A DNA stretch of 64,000 nucleotides from NCBI GenBank assembly GCA_963989385.1, contig OZ022505.1, forward strand, positions 56,795,737-56,859,736. The letters run 5' to 3'. The stretch's first letter is position 1. The number at the start of each line of letters is the position of its first letter. The notes under the pieces were generated by a model that saw only the letters and a program-made list of their open reading frames with translations, was not told the origin of the DNA and did no database searches. The position numbers and the translations under genes are program-made. The stretch comes from Ctena decussata. Taxonomy: Eukaryota; Mollusca; Bivalvia; Lucinida; Lucinidae. Shown one piece after another: positions 11,345 through 26,400 of the stretch.

Positions 11345-11438
11345 TACTGGTTAATAGTTAAACTGGATCCATAGCCCCATATGCTGAGTTCAAAAGAAGA
11401 AAACAGAAGTAATTATGGAGAGTGATTATAAAGAAAAG
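11345..11438 (+). CDS. Exon 2 (5' UTR 11345-11414, coding exon 1 from ATG 11415)
   Basis: Acceptor TTTTTTTTGCAG ends at 11344. The ATG at 11415 opens MESDYKEK, followed by donor GTAAGT at 11439. The same eight codons with a GT donor recur at 62953, which supports this start. Ends in phase 0. Confidence 0.75.
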
Positions 11439-14400
11439 GTAAGTTCCTGTGGTGTTTGAGATTTATGCAGCTCTGAGCTGCAGTGTATTTTTCCATCTTG
11501 ACCAAGGTTCCTTTATGAGTAACACTCTACCTGACTGACTACTTAATAAGTCAGCCCTCGATATCTCGATCACTGATATCTCAAAATACCATAACATTTC
11601 AAAGAATATCCGTTGAACGCATTTCTTATTTGTTTCTTTACATTTCAATTCCGAATATCTCAAACTACTTGTATCTCAAAGTAAATTTTCTGGTACCAGA
11701 AAATGTACTTTGAGGTATCAGTAGTTAGAGATGAGCTTCGATTTTGAATTATCGAGAGTTGAATGTATGATACATTGTAGTATATTGGTTGAATAACATT
11801 ATGTATGACCAGAAAATTTACTTTGAGATATCAGTAGTTAGAGATGAGCTTCGACTGTGAATTATCGAGAGTTGAATGTCTGATAAATTATAGTATATTG
11901 GTTGAATAACATTATACAATTATTGACCTTTGTTGAGGTGAATATGCAGTTTTATTGACCTGCAAACATCATATTGACCGACGCGAAGCGGAGGTCAATA
12001 TGTTATGTTTGCAGGTCGATAAAACTGCATATTCACCGAAATAAAGGTCAACAATTGTTTTATTATATGATAATTCCAAATTCTGTTCCTTAGATATATA
12101 TGATTGTACTTAATAAAATTATCTCGCGACGTTACGCCATTAACATTAACGTAAATCAGACGTTACGGCACGAAAATATGTGACAGTGCCTGGGATTTTG
12201 AGCCTTGTGGAGGTGAGCGTTGACGTCACGAAACGTGAAATGAAAGTGACGTCATAAAATGTGCACGTTAAGTTAATTGGATTTCCGCGCATTGACTAAT
12301 AAATTTCAAAGCGTCACCTGAAAAGAGTGATTCAACATTTCTATACGCGTCTTTAATTTTCTTCATCTACACTCTTTTAAGAATATTCGCATTATAGATC
12401 TTTGAAAAGGGACGTCATGAACCTGAGTTATAAAAGTTTATCCAGCTAGTATGTAAATTGTATCCAGTCAGTGAAACGAAATTAAAATTCGGGTTGATGT
12501 GAATTTCGTTTGCTTTTGCAGTAAACCTTAGCGCTATTGTGTTTCGTGCTTCTGGAAATCTATTCTGGAAGCACTAATAAATATGAAAATGTTAAAAACA
12601 AAATTTCCGATTTTCGCTCCATAAAGCTCAAAATGCCGGACACTGTCACATATAATGACGTCAGCGTAAAAGTAATATTCACTGACAGGCCGATGAATAT
12701 CACAAAATATTGACCGGCACGTGACGTCAAAAGAGCCAATGAAATTGCGTGTTGCATCTTGGTCATATAATAATATGTATGACCAGAAAATTTTCTTTGA
12801 GATATCAGTAGTTAGAGATTAGCTTCGACTGTGAATTATCGAGAGTTGAATGTATGATAAATTATAGTATATTGCTTGAATAACATTATGTTTGACCAGA
12901 AAATTTACTTTGAGATATCAGAAGTTAGAGATGAGCTTCGACTGTGAATTATCGAGAGTTGAATGTATGATAAATTATAGTATATTGGTTGAATAACATT
13001 ATGTAAACTATCTTGAAAACTATGTCTCCACTGATTGACGCTGTTTCATTGTTTGCAGTTACAGAAATTGGGTTTGGCCGTTCGACTGGTTATGATAACG
13101 AATAAGATTCTCACTTAATAGTACAAAAGTCTGAACATATGACGTAAGCCTGAATAAGATAGACAGCGTACGTCACGATCTTGGGCCGTATTCATAAAAC
13201 GACTTAAGTGGTTGCTATGTTGTTGCTAAGGCTGAATTTCTAAGAAGGAGATTCCCTACAGCTATGGAATTTGCTCTGGAGAAACAGTCCTCCAGAGCAA
13301 ATTTCGTAGTTATAGGAAAATGCATATCTTTAGCGAAACAATTATGGATGTAAATAGAGATTTACATGTAAATAGAATACATGGGTTTTATGTTATCACC
13401 CGGTTTATCAGCCCGAGACTCCAAAATTGGACCGAGGGCTAGCTCTAGGTTCGATATTGGTCGAGGGCTGATAAATCGGGTGATAAGCAAGAAGCACCCC
13501 CTGTTGAGATGAATGGCTAGGAAAACATTATGTTTTCTTTTAATTACAACATCTTTGATGGATCCTATTAGCCGATTTAATTATCTTTCTAAAGATATAT
13601 TTTATATGCATCTACTAGAACTTTAAGTTAGGTCAAACTAGAATAATTCCTAAAGGACAGAACATTTTTGTTGTTGATTTTTTCGCTTTAAATCGGACCC
13701 GTAAAATACAGGTAGTATATATCGATTTCAGTGAAAACGGATTTAATTACGGCCATATTCGCGGATGACACGCAATTTGTTTTGATATATCACACACGTC
13801 TTCACACTTTATGACAATAATTTGACACTTCCAGATATACAAGAAATTGTAAAAAAAAAGCAGAGAAGTATTCAAGTGTTAACAGATGCGGTTCATTTTC
13901 TTCCATGTGCACAGCGCATGTGAATAGCGCAGGCTCTGATTAGACGTCAGCAATGGGATGCGTTTTTTTAATCAGGTTCTGTGCTGTTCACATAATGTTG
14001 TTAATACTGTTAATTGCTAGATATGTTAAAAAAGAACCTGCATTTTTTATTTTCGCCGCATGAAAATATTCCTCGGCATGTGCAAACAGGAAAGACTCAG
14101 ATCAGATTATACATCCACGTCTTCTCTTTTCACTTATACGACGGGATATCAGAAAGTTTTGAGCCTCATGTTTGTACAGTACACCACACTTATTATACAT
14201 AAATGTCTTCTATGTGTGATCATACGGCACTTTGTGGCAGAGACATTCCCACTTCCTCCCATCCCTCCACCCCCAAGTGAGATTTTGCTCCACCGGGACA
14301 ATGTGCCAGCGAGTGTAGCTACGAACTCCTCCCTCAACCTCCCTATTCTCCAGACCTAGCCCCCAGCGAATTCTACCTCTTTCCCAGGCTGAAAAATACC

Positions 14401-17400
14401 TTCGGGGTCGGAGATTTGAGGATGCTGAAGAGATGACTGCTGCTGTGGAAGGTCTGTTAGGGGACATAGATGTTGAGTTTTATACATGTATTCGAGTATT
14501 CGACTGCCAAACTAGCTGAAACAAGTGTGGGTAAATGTTGAAAAATAAGTCCAAATGTCTTGCTCTTCTGGGAGGTTCAAACCATTTTGGTATCCCCTCG
14601 TATAATCTCTGAACTCTGTGGAATATTAAAAGTGTAAAGTAGACACTCTGTCCAGTTTGCACAACTGCACAGATTAATTTGATGAGTTATGGAAGGCACA
14701 AGGCATGATTCCCCTTTCTACGCGTACCAGTCATTTGTTTTAAGATAAGTTTTGTCAGGTATATGTGGTAATTGATTGACTGATGCTTATTTCCACTATT
14801 TACAGTTTGATGAGATGGCAAAAGATGTCCAAGAAATCAAAACGACGAACAGATTTGCTCTTAGACGGTTGAATCAGTTACTGAACTGTGATGGTGGTAA
14901 ATGCCCTGTTTGTGGATGGTGAGATTTTTTTTTTATTTAGGCGGGTGACTGATAATAAGTATCACGTAAAGCCCCGTAAATGTACATCTATACCGAAATT
15001 ACTTACAATAGCGTAATTATTTTTGCTTGATTAAAATGAATTAAAGAAAAACAGTATCAACTGTATGTGCCTTTTGTATTGCCACATGAATTACGATAGA
15101 AGGGTTGGATCGCTCTAACAGGGCCTCCAGTAACTTCTTTCTGATCGATCTAAGGCGGTATTTGAGCCTTGACACGACAAAACCAACAATGTGGTTGTGC
15201 GCCCAGCGCCCACTCAGAGGTGCCTGGACATCCACCCAGTCTGATCAGACTTTTCGCTGAGCGCTTAAAAGGTAGCTAAGGGTCTAAGCTACTTTCATGC
15301 GGACAGCGAGGACTCTGATCAGACTGGGCGGATGCCCAGGCTGATCTGAGTCTGCGATGGTCGCACAACCACATTGTTGGTTTTCTCGTGTCGCGGCTCA
15401 TTTATGTTATGGTTTACCTGTGTTATTTTTTGTGTGTCCGACTATCTGAACTTTAATGTAGTAGGTGGGAATCGAAATTTGGTTTATCATTTCCTTATCA
15501 TTGCTTTACTTCATTTTTGTACTCAGAATAAATAAACAGTTCTCATAGAATGATGGATATACACTAAGCAGCTATTACAAGAACTGTGCTTTAATTTTAG
15601 ATACGAATAAAATATAAATATAGTAGTTCATATAAATATATTAGTTCGGCTCTTGTAATTATTGGGACTGTAAAGCGTTAATGTGTTTCGGTGTGCTCTT
15701 CATTTCATGTATTTTCCGGTTTGAATTGCGATCGAGTAAATGTCAATAGGTTACGTAAATATCCGTTTGGTCATTTATTATTTGAAATATTCCTGATTTT
15801 GCATGCCAGTAGTTATGCTAATATTTGCGAAAATAAAAGTCTCGCAAATATCAAAAGATTTGCAATACTCATTGATTAACTCTAGTGACAGTCAAGAACG
15901 TCCATATTGTTGGACATGCGCGATTTTATAGATTAAAATTTCTTTCAAAACGAAGAATAAATTTACTCTTAAACGGTCGAGAACCGGTTGATGAACAGTG
16001 ATGACAGCTAATGCTTTCTGTATTGATGGTAAAACTGGGGAACTGAATACAAACATCCCGTATTTACTACTTCAACTAAAAACTAATTCTTGAAAAAAAA
16101 AAAAAAAAACAACAACAACAAAAAAAAAAAACAACAACAAAAAACAAAATACTGTTAGGTTCCTTGTCGTTACTTTTTCATGGCGTCCATGTCGACGTTT
16201 TTGTTCATCCTGTTGTGTGAGTGGTGTTTTCAGTTAGGATAGCTGAATGACCACCTGTCTGGGAAACAGCTGTTAAATGGGTGCCTTTCATGTACTACTG
16301 TTAATATATATATATATGTACATTTCTTTCTATTTTGGTTTTGGTTTTGATGAAGGGATATTGGATCTGATTGTATTAGTTCCTGATCATTGCCTATCGT
16401 TTTATTATACAATAATGCATCATGATGGTAAACAAAACATTGTAATGAAAGCAAATCATTAATCTAAGAATATTTTTCAACATATATCATATTTATGCAG
16501 CCAATAACCTGCGTCAAAGTTTCGAGCTCGCAAAGTTTGCATTCTGACTTTTTTGATAAATTGATCAGATGGCCTTTCACATTTGACACAGAGTGATAAT
16601 TGGATATCATTCATTATACAGCAGATAACTATAATGTATAATTCTTGCAACAGCATCAAATAGCATCTATGTTTGACTGCATTATTTTTAAGAATTAAAT
16701 GCCGTTTGCAACATTTTAGAAAAAGGTTAGAGCGCAGCATTTCTCTGCTAGATTTAAGATAAATATATAAGTACTGTTTGTAGCTATTTAACCATGTTGA
16801 TATTCGTATTTAGGAATTATTAATATCTAGCTCAAGTAATTAATATCCAATTCAAGTATACATTTTTATAATAAAAGTTATTTCAGTAACAGTCTACAAT
16901 ATACATAAACAGCTGATCATCGATTTGTTTTCATGCACGTGATGAAAATAAAAGAACTTTCAACCGTTGCAGTCCTTGAATGCACAAAACATTTATTATC
17001 AACCGATGTTTCCAGCAATGGATTAATTGTTAAACCAACATAATAATAAATACAAAGAAGATTAAAGGAATATATTATAATAAGTAACATTGTAATGGAG
17101 AGTCCCATATAACATGGTTTAGTTATGTTTCTGATACTTTCATGAAAAAGAAAAATGTTTTTCTTCCATTATGCGGCGGCATCTCTTTAGAAACGCCTGC
17201 AAGCTGTTCTTAAAAAGTCAACAACATATGAGCCGCGACACGACAAAACCAACAACGTGGTTGTGCGCCCAGCGCAGACTCAGATCAGCCTGGGCATCCG
17301 CTCAGTCTGATCAGAGTCTTCGCTGTCCGCATGGCGGTAGCTTAGACCCTTAGCTACCCTTTGAGCACTCAACGAAGAGCCTGATCAAACTGGGCGGATG

Positions 17401-20400
17401 CCAAGGCTGATTTGACTCTGCGCTGGGCGCACAGCCACATTGTTGGTCTTGTCGTGTCGCGGCTCAATTATAACTTTATGCAGAGTGCAAAAAAGTTATC
17501 TAAACCAAAAATATTTAGAACTATGCTTGTGTAATTTCTTTCAGTGAATGTGCAACAGATGGATATTCTGAAGCTGTGCACGGTAAGCTTGATGTTTATC
17601 CCTTTTTAGACCGGATACCCGTTTTGGGGACATTATGCAAACAGTGCAGACCCAGTTCAGACGCCGCAAAACGCGGCGTCTGATCAGGGTCTACATTGTT
17701 TGCTCACAGGAATTTCTATGCCAAGTACCATCAAAGTGAAAACATTCACCAGAAACCCCTAAAACTAGTAATGGGATTATCTGAATGATAAGAATGGACA
17801 AGTCCACTGGTCAAAAAAGGGTTATTATGATTGTAGTTTTCACTTGGTTTAAACATATTTATTTCACTTTTTCACAACATACATAGATAATACAACATAT
17901 AAGGTTATAGGATTAGAACGAAAGCATGTTGCTTATTTAGTTCTTCTCCTGGTTTTCACTTGAAAGCATTATGGTGCCTTGCTAAAGGTACTTAGGCTTT
18001 TCTTGAAAACAGTTGGCCTGGCTTGTACCAGCCTACACATCTGCGCTATCTCATCAAGACAGTCGGCATCGTTGTATGTAGTATTGCTTGTTCAGATAAA
18101 TAAATACCCCGGTCAGACCGTCGATATATTGCCCAGTCTCGGCTTTGTAGTGTCTTACCAGCTGCGGGATGATTAACTCAGCATGAAATTTCAAGCAGGT
18201 AACGCCCATTCTTCTGAAGGTTTACCTTTGATGAGATAACATACGAGGGGCATTCGAAAAGTAATGCAAATGACGCAATTTCTCGGTAACCAACATAAAA
18301 ACAGAACTTCTGATTGCAAAAACACATTAAGCTATGATATGCGTAGGAAAGTCTGCAAACACGGTGTATTTTTTTTGAAAAGGGCGCATTCTTAACTTCT
18401 TTGAAAGAGGTATACCCTAAAGACACTGCAGATTTCTAGTTAATTAGGCCGTAATTTATATATCAGCAGTCTTTGATTTGTTTTTATTTTTGCTGCTTAA
18501 AGACAATACCCAGGCAATGCTGTCCTGTAAATATCGCGGAAATTATTTTCAATCTGGGTTCCATACTGGCCCGGAAGCAAATTCCCCACTTCTACTAAAA
18601 TTAGATGATTTTGAAATGAAAACAAGTGTAATAGCATTTAAAATCTTGTCAGGAAGAGCATTTACATTGGTCAACGAAAACCTGTCAATAAATTCAAGTT
18701 AATGCCAAAACCGAAGCCTCTACAAGCTTTTAAAAATGACGTTAACGTACATTTGAATAACGTCATAAGAATTGCGCATTTCTTTGCAAGGAATTAATCG
18801 ATAACAGATGCCACCCTTCTAACTTTTGTATGAATATTGTAGGCAACAATGGACAAGAAACTGACAAAGATTAATTTTGTATTTACAACGATATTTGACT
18901 TGAATGTCCAACACTGAAAAGATTTTACATATGAAATTAGTCCAGTGGTATGACTGGGGCCTAATAAAATGCGTTGTAAGTCAATATGGAAAGGTGTCTT
19001 TGTACAGCGTTTGGTATCATTGTAAAGCCAAAATATAGTGCTTTCAGCATATGCATAGCGTTTGTACCCAGTATTCCCCTAAACAAAGTTATGAGGTCAT
19101 TTGCATTACTTTTCGAACGCCTCTCGTATATCATACTGGTTCAAATATTAACATGCATGCACGCTTGTCGCTTACTTGACTGAACGCATGCACGAAATAC
19201 ACACGCTTGCGCTGATACATATGGACGATCAGTGCTCGCGAACTCCAAACAAATAATGACAATTTGAACAGAAGTCGAATCGAAGATTCAGACCCAATAT
19301 GGCAATGCAGTGTGTAACACTGCCGAATCGTATGGCTTAAGGTGAATGGGTACAGTTGCAGGGAAGGCAAATCTGTCGTGTTTTTTTTATTTACCTCTCT
19401 CTTCTAAATGGGGTCAGTCGGTAAAGGAAAATATTAGATAACTTAGGAGCAAATTTCCTTTAAGAATTAATCCCATTTTAAAAGGTTGCGTCATCATGGG
19501 ATGTAAACGAAGAGTAATATTATAGATAATCCCCTTTTGTAAAACTGACCAAAAAAACAAGGAGGTATATTTATACACCTTAAATGAGCCCAATAATTAT
19601 AAAGCAGAAGAAAGTATACTGAAAGGATTTAAAAACTTCTACTTTTTATTGCTGGCTGCTGATCTGTTTACTTATGACAGTGTTGAATATTTAACGATAA
19701 AATGCTTGAAACTTATCAAATTTAAAGATTACGCAGTTTATTCGTATCATTTACTTAAATGGCGTCAGTAAAAGAGCGTTATGTCACTGAAATGAATAAG
19801 GCGATGCCAGCGTTATCTTATGCAACACTCTATTGATCATTTCTTACTGTCTTAATACTGTGACGTCATCCACGTTGATTTGCAAGTATCATTGCGGATG
19901 ATGCTGTCGCGCAAAGCCATTTACGGAGACGCCGTCGACGTTAGTTAACGTCATGACCACTGGTTTTTAATCTCGGTTAGGTGATTTTCTAACGGTCTTT
20001 TGGGCTTCCTGTAAACATTGCACGTCGTCTGAGATATTAAAATTGCCGTAATTAACACATAAAATTGTCACGCGACGCCACTTTTTGAAATTTCAGCATT
20101 TATCTGGCCCAAAACCCTGCACCTGTTTGTGATATTTAGGCGCGGAAGGATAAATTAAACCACAGACCGAGTTCAAACTTATGAAATTCAATTTGATATT
20201 GTAAGAGAAATGTTTCACCCGAAAACTGTGTACATGAAGCTATTCATCCTTATGTAAACGGTACTTAGAAAACGAGGAGCACGTGCTTTTTCCTGACCGA
20301 TTCGGTTGAACGATTTCAGATTCGGTATATTGATATAATCAGGTATAAGAGAATATATATGTTGTAAAATTTTGGTGGACGTAGCTGCATGTATTTTTTA

Positions 20401-23400
20401 GATATTCAAAATTAACGGGTGGAAGTTTTTAAATCCTTTCAGCATATAAACTACACTTCTTTGAAGAAAGAGAGAACTTCTTACGCCTTGCTTCTTCAAT
20501 GTGTTCTAATAGGAAAGAAGAAAGGCAATGTCCAGTTCCACTCTTTCTAAATATTTCGTGTTTACGCTGGATTGAAAGTCCCTCACACAGACTGAATAAT
20601 TTGTATGCTAATAAACCACAACGAGAGTTGCGCGCCTGCAAAATTGATATCGAGCAATTAATTACTGACCGTTCCAAGGCGGTGCTTCTGGAGTGATTGT
20701 TTACGGTCGATTGGGGCTTATTCAGACATACCATTGCAAACAATGAAAATTGTTACCCTACCGTTATTGTCATTGTTTCTCGGCTGTCTATAAATCTTTG
20801 ACTTTGTGCATTTTTAAAAAAGCCTCGCGGACATATGCCTGGAAAGAGCTGGACTCTTGGAATTTCGCTTGTGTTTTTGCCCCGTATGTCGTCTTTATGT
20901 TTTCCCTTTCCCATTTGGTATTTAGGGCAGGGTGTGCTAAACGACTGGTCCGGTTTCTGAGCATTGCTTTTTCCTTTATCTTGAGACATTATTTGTGCCG
21001 CGACATGAAAAACCAAAAAAGCGGTTGTGCGCCCTGCGAAGACTCAGATCAACCTTGGTATCCACCCAGTCTGATCAAACGCTTCGCTTAAGCGCTTAAA
21101 GGGTGGCTAAGGGTCTAAGCTACGTCCATGCGAACAGCGAAGATTCTGATCAGACTGGGCGTGTGCCCAGGCTGATCTGAGTCTGCGCTGGGCGCACATC
21201 TTCTTTGTTGGTTTTCTCGTGTCACGGCTCATTTCATTTTTGCAGCAATTGTTTTTTATTGTTTCAGAGAAAATTAATTTAAGCAACCATTACATCAGAG
21301 AAACTGGAAATATTTCTTGTTTGTTTAATGTAATGAAAGTTTACAGAAAACTTGAGAGAGAATTACGTTTTAGCAGCTATTACATTACAGCAGCTAGTAC
21401 TGACAAACACCCTTGGCCCTCACAAACCATCAAGAAGATGGACATGGCACAGCCCAGATGGGAAACACCACAATCAGATTGATTACATCTTGGTGAGGAA
21501 GCGCTTCCGATCAGGAGTCAACATCCATAGGACAAGGAGTTTTCCTGGAGCAGACATAGGAAGTGACCATGACCTGGTCATGATGACCTTCCGAGTTCGT
21601 CTGAAGAAGGCTAGAAAGCCAACCCAGCCAAGACTGAAGTTTGATCTTGAGAAGCTAAGGGACCCAGAGGTGGCATGCACTTTTCAAGCAACAATAGGTG
21701 GAAAATTTGCACCGCTCATTGGTCTGAGGGATGATGACATGGACATAGATACCATGATTACCACCTACAATACAGTAGTGACTGATGCAGCCAGTGAGAT
21801 ACTTGGGAAGGAACGTCGCAGGAAAAAGCCATGGTTCACTAGAGATGTTCTCGACCTCTGTGATGAGAGGAGAAATTTGAAGAAGAAGAGGTATGAAGCA
21901 GGAGGAGCAGAAGAATACAGGGAAGCAAACAAGAGGATTCAGAAGGCAGTGAAGAAAGCGAAGGAGGACTGTATAGCTGGTCAGTGCGAGGAGATCGAAA
22001 CTTGCCTGAACAAAAACAACAGCAAGAAAGCATACCAGCTGGTGAAGGATCTAACTTCAGAGAAACAGGGTAGGTCCACAACTATCCAGGACAAGACTGG
22101 GAAAGGCCTTACAGAAGAACAAGAGATTCTTAGCAGATGGACAGAATATTGCTCAGAATTATACAACCATGAGACTGATGGTGACAATACGGTCCTGGAC
22201 TGCAGTCAGCCCCCAGAAGAAGATCAACAACCGATCCTTCGTGAGGAAGTTGAGATTGCAGTAGCAGCACTGAAGAAGGGAAAATCTGCCGAAGTTGATA
22301 ATATACCAGCAGAACTTGTTCAAGCTGGAGGGGAGACCATGGTTGATGTTTTAACAGATATCTGTAACAGGATCTGGAGAACAGGAGAATGGCCTACCCC
22401 ATGGACTCAGTCGCTGATTATTACTCTCCCTAAAAAGGGCAACCTACAGCTCTGCCAGAACTACAGAACCATCAGCCTCATCAGTCATTCAAGCAAAGTC
22501 ATGCTGAAAATTATCTTGAACAGGCTTAAGCCACAAGCTGAAGAGATAATTGCTGAGGAACAGGCAGGGTTCCGAGCAGGAAGGAGCACCACAGAACAGA
22601 TCTTCAACCTTAGAATCCTGTGTTGAAAGTATCTCCAACATCAGCAGAATCTGTACCATGTCTTCATTGATTTCAAAAAAGCCTTTGACAGGGTATGGTA
22701 TGCAGCCTTATGGGCCACCATGAGGAAGTACAATATCAATGCAAACCTAGTTCGCACCATTGAGCAGCTATATGACAAGGCTACAAGTGCAGTCCTGATT
22801 AATGGCAGCACAGGAGAATGGTTCAGAACAATAGTTGGAGTAAGACAAGGATGTCTTCTGTCACCCACCCTCTTCACCATTTTTTCTCGAACGGATCATG
22901 TCTGATGCTCTGGAAGAACATGACGGAAAGGTTAGCATAGGCGGCAGAAATATTACCAACCTGCGGTTTGCCGATGACATAGACGCTCTTGCTGAGGAAG
23001 AGCAGGAACTAGCAGCTCTAGTTGAAAGTCTCGACCAGACCTGCACAAGGTATAAGATGGAGATCAGTGCTGAGAAGACCAAACTGATGACAAACAGCGC
23101 AGATGGCACCCAGAGGGAGATCAAGGTAAAGGGGGAGAAGCTAGGTACTGTAAGCAGCTTCAAATACCTTGGAGCAGTTGTCTCAGATGATGGCTCAAAA
23201 CAGGAGGTTCTCTCAAGGATAGCACAAGCAACTTCAGCTCTTGTCAAGCTGAAACCAATTTGGAGAGATAACAACATATCTCTTGGATCAAAGGTGACAC
23301 TTATGCGCTCCCTAGTCATTTCCATATTTCTGTATGCCTGTGAATCATGGACCTTGACAGCAGAGTTAGAGAAAAGAACGCAGGCCTTTGAGATGAGATG

Positions 23401-26400
23401 CTATCGAAGGTTACTGAACATTTCGTACAAGGACCATATAACCAATGAGGAGGTTCGCAGGAAGATCCAAGCAGCCATTGGAGAATATGATGAACTCCTG
23501 ACGCTGGTCAAGAAACGGAAACTAAGGTGGTTTGGCCATGTCTCAAGGGCTTCTGGTTTAGCAAAGACAATTCTTCAGGGCACAGTGAAAGGAAAAAGAA
23601 GAAGAGGTAGACAGAAGAAGAGGTGGGAAGACAATATCAAGGAGTGGACTGGAATGGATTTTGCCAGCTCAACTAGGGCAGCTGAAGACAGGACAAGGTG
23701 AAAGGGGATTGTTTTGAAGTCAACTGTGGTGCCCCAACGACCTAGTAAGGTTATGGGATAGAATAGAATAGAATAGACATTACATTACTTGACATTGCAT
23801 TACATTACGACTTTAGCAAGAACTAGAAGGAGGATTGATTTTTGGCAGCCATTACATTAGACAAACCGGAAATATTTCCGGTTTGTCTAACCGGGGGGTA
23901 TAAATAGTTGGATGCTTTCGCTTGAGCAGGTGGTGAAACCCCACTATATAAGCAACCGTCCGTTATATAGTTCATACAGTTTAACTGATCAAATTTAAAT
24001 GATCAAATCTTACGTACAAACAGATCCAACGTGCGAATTTAAATAAACCCCATTTTGAAATTTTAGATATATTTAAGTAGGCATCAAACGCGAATTCTAT
24101 CCTTTCGATCTTTACTATTTCATGATACTAACATGCTTCGTTTGTTTGTGTAACATTCTGTGCCCGTGGGTCGCACACGGGACGAAGATTATTACCTCAT
24201 CTGTATATAACAATTGTCTTGTGTATGTGTCACTTTTCCAAACTCGAGCACGTTGCACTTTAAAATTATTAAGAAATTTGTGTCAACAGAAAAATAATAA
24301 ACAATGTCTTCTGTAGCAATTGTCTGCTACGTTTTGTTTGCATATACCTTAGTTTCAAATCATTTAACAAATCTTATATGTTACTACCTCTACTTACCTA
24401 TATAGTAACTTTGACAACTTCTTAGTCTCATTGCATATACTACGGATATGGATCTTCTATTCCGACAACGCCAAAGACGTCTTTTCAGCAAACGGTTCTC
24501 TTTTTCCCTTTGTCTGTGGGGAATAAAATTTACAGGCCACTTTACTTCTGTAGTGGACGGGGTGAAATTCCCTGTCAAAACAGGAGCCACCTGTTTGCCG
24601 TGGGTGGCGTCTCGTATGCTGGAAAAAGGGATCCTGGTAGTTGAGGGAAGCCTAGGGATCTCCAGCTTTCCAACACACTACTTTGGCCCTGGCTTCAGAT
24701 AGACGAGCGTTTCGGGTTAGGCCCGACCCGTTTCAATCGGCTCAGTCGTGCTAAGCTCTAGAAATGCGCTTCTTGATCCTTCACTTCCTTCTTTCTTTAT
24801 ACGTATCTATAATGGTACATACCGGGCTTAAAATATTCCCTTCGTTTCTTTCTATATGGGTATTTTCGATGGGCAGCGGCTGATGGGTTAATTGACGGGC
24901 ATATTTTTCGGCCTTCAGTATTGGGGGTTTAAACCGAGGGATTTGATCGTTGAGTATAATGGTTATGTAGCTTTGGCGTTGGGAATAGGAGATCCGTTCC
25001 CCTAAAACATCCCCTTGTAGGACTCCGCGGAATGTGAAGCGCATAGCCAATGAATAATAAACATCAATCATGGGATCCTCAAATAAGAGAAGATTTCTAA
25101 TGGACTCTGATGACGACGCGGACCGGCCCTCATATTTCACATTTCAAGGTAATGTTAGTTTCGCTAAATTTCTCGTCATTCAGTCACTTGAAGAGAAGGC
25201 GGTCACGACCCTTTCCCCTTTCGTGATTGAAAAGCAAATAGAAAGTTTAATAGGAACTCCAAAATCTGTAAAAAAACTAAAAAACAAGACTCTGCTAGTT
25301 GAAACATGTCGAAAAGCTCAAACGGACAATCTTCTAAAAATTTCTACCTTTTTTGGCCTTAAAGTCTCTGTCACGGAGCATACAAGCCTCAATTCTTCAA
25401 AAGGCATCATCCGTGACAGGATGCTGAAAGGGGAAAAAGAAAATGAAATCGTTGACTACCTAAGAGAACAGGGCGTGACCGCCTGCAAACGCTTCACCAT
25501 CAAAAAAGATCATGATACTGTTGAGACTAACACTTTACAACTTACGTTCAACACCGTCACGGTACCAAAATCATTGAAAATCTTTTACCGAGTTGTTCCG
25601 GTTGACGTGTATGTGCCAAATCCTCTGCGGTGTTTCAACTGTCAGAGGTTTGGCCATCACGAAAACAATTGCCCCGTTGATCCCGGATCTGTTTGTGCGA
25701 CTTGTGGCGCGGGAGGTCATGACCACCATACCTCCACGTGCAAAAATCCGGCCAAATGCGTTAACTGCGGCAAAGATCACGTCTCTCGATCCAGCGTATG
25801 TGAAATTTGGAAAAAAGAAAAAGAAATTTTGAAAATTAAGGTCAACAAAAATGTTACCTATTTGGAAGCTAGGAAATTATATGAAAGCCAAACTCAAACA
25901 TCGGATTTGGACTTCACAAAAATTGTACGCTCACTGGCAAGACCCGAAACAAAAACTACTGGTACCCAATTTTTCGAAAAAGATTTTGACATTTTACCAT
26001 CTTCTAAAGTTATTTCACCATCTGTAAAACCAACATCTCAGCCAACATCTCAGCCAAGAGCAACTACAGCCCGCTCTGGCTCAGGTTCACAGCCTCGAGC
26101 CGCTTCGGCGGCTCGTCCAACTAATTCTCAGTCTAGTTCTCAGTCTAATTCTCAGTCTAGTTCACAGTCTAATTCACAATCTAGTTCACAGTCTAGTTCG
26201 TCTGGTTCGCAGTCTGCTAGGCAGACTAAGGAACAGCTTAAAGCGGCGGCTAAAGCACAGAAGGAGAAGGATAAACATCGTTCTCCTTCTGGTCACGGCT
26301 CTGGCCGTCGATCACATTCTGGCGGAGGCTCGTCCTCCAATAAACCTGCCATCGGAGGTTCGTCCTCCAATAAAAACGGCAAAGGATCTCCGGATCCTGT

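Noticed and set aside
20429..21091. Two overlapping frames of about 100 codons as intron-nested genes
   Set aside because: No motif or promoter; one overlaps a MITE copy.
24448..24702. 84-codon frame in the LINE 5' region, considered as an extra ORF
   Set aside because: No known LINE protein resembles it. It is left as part of the 5' UTR, though conservation in other copies could change that.
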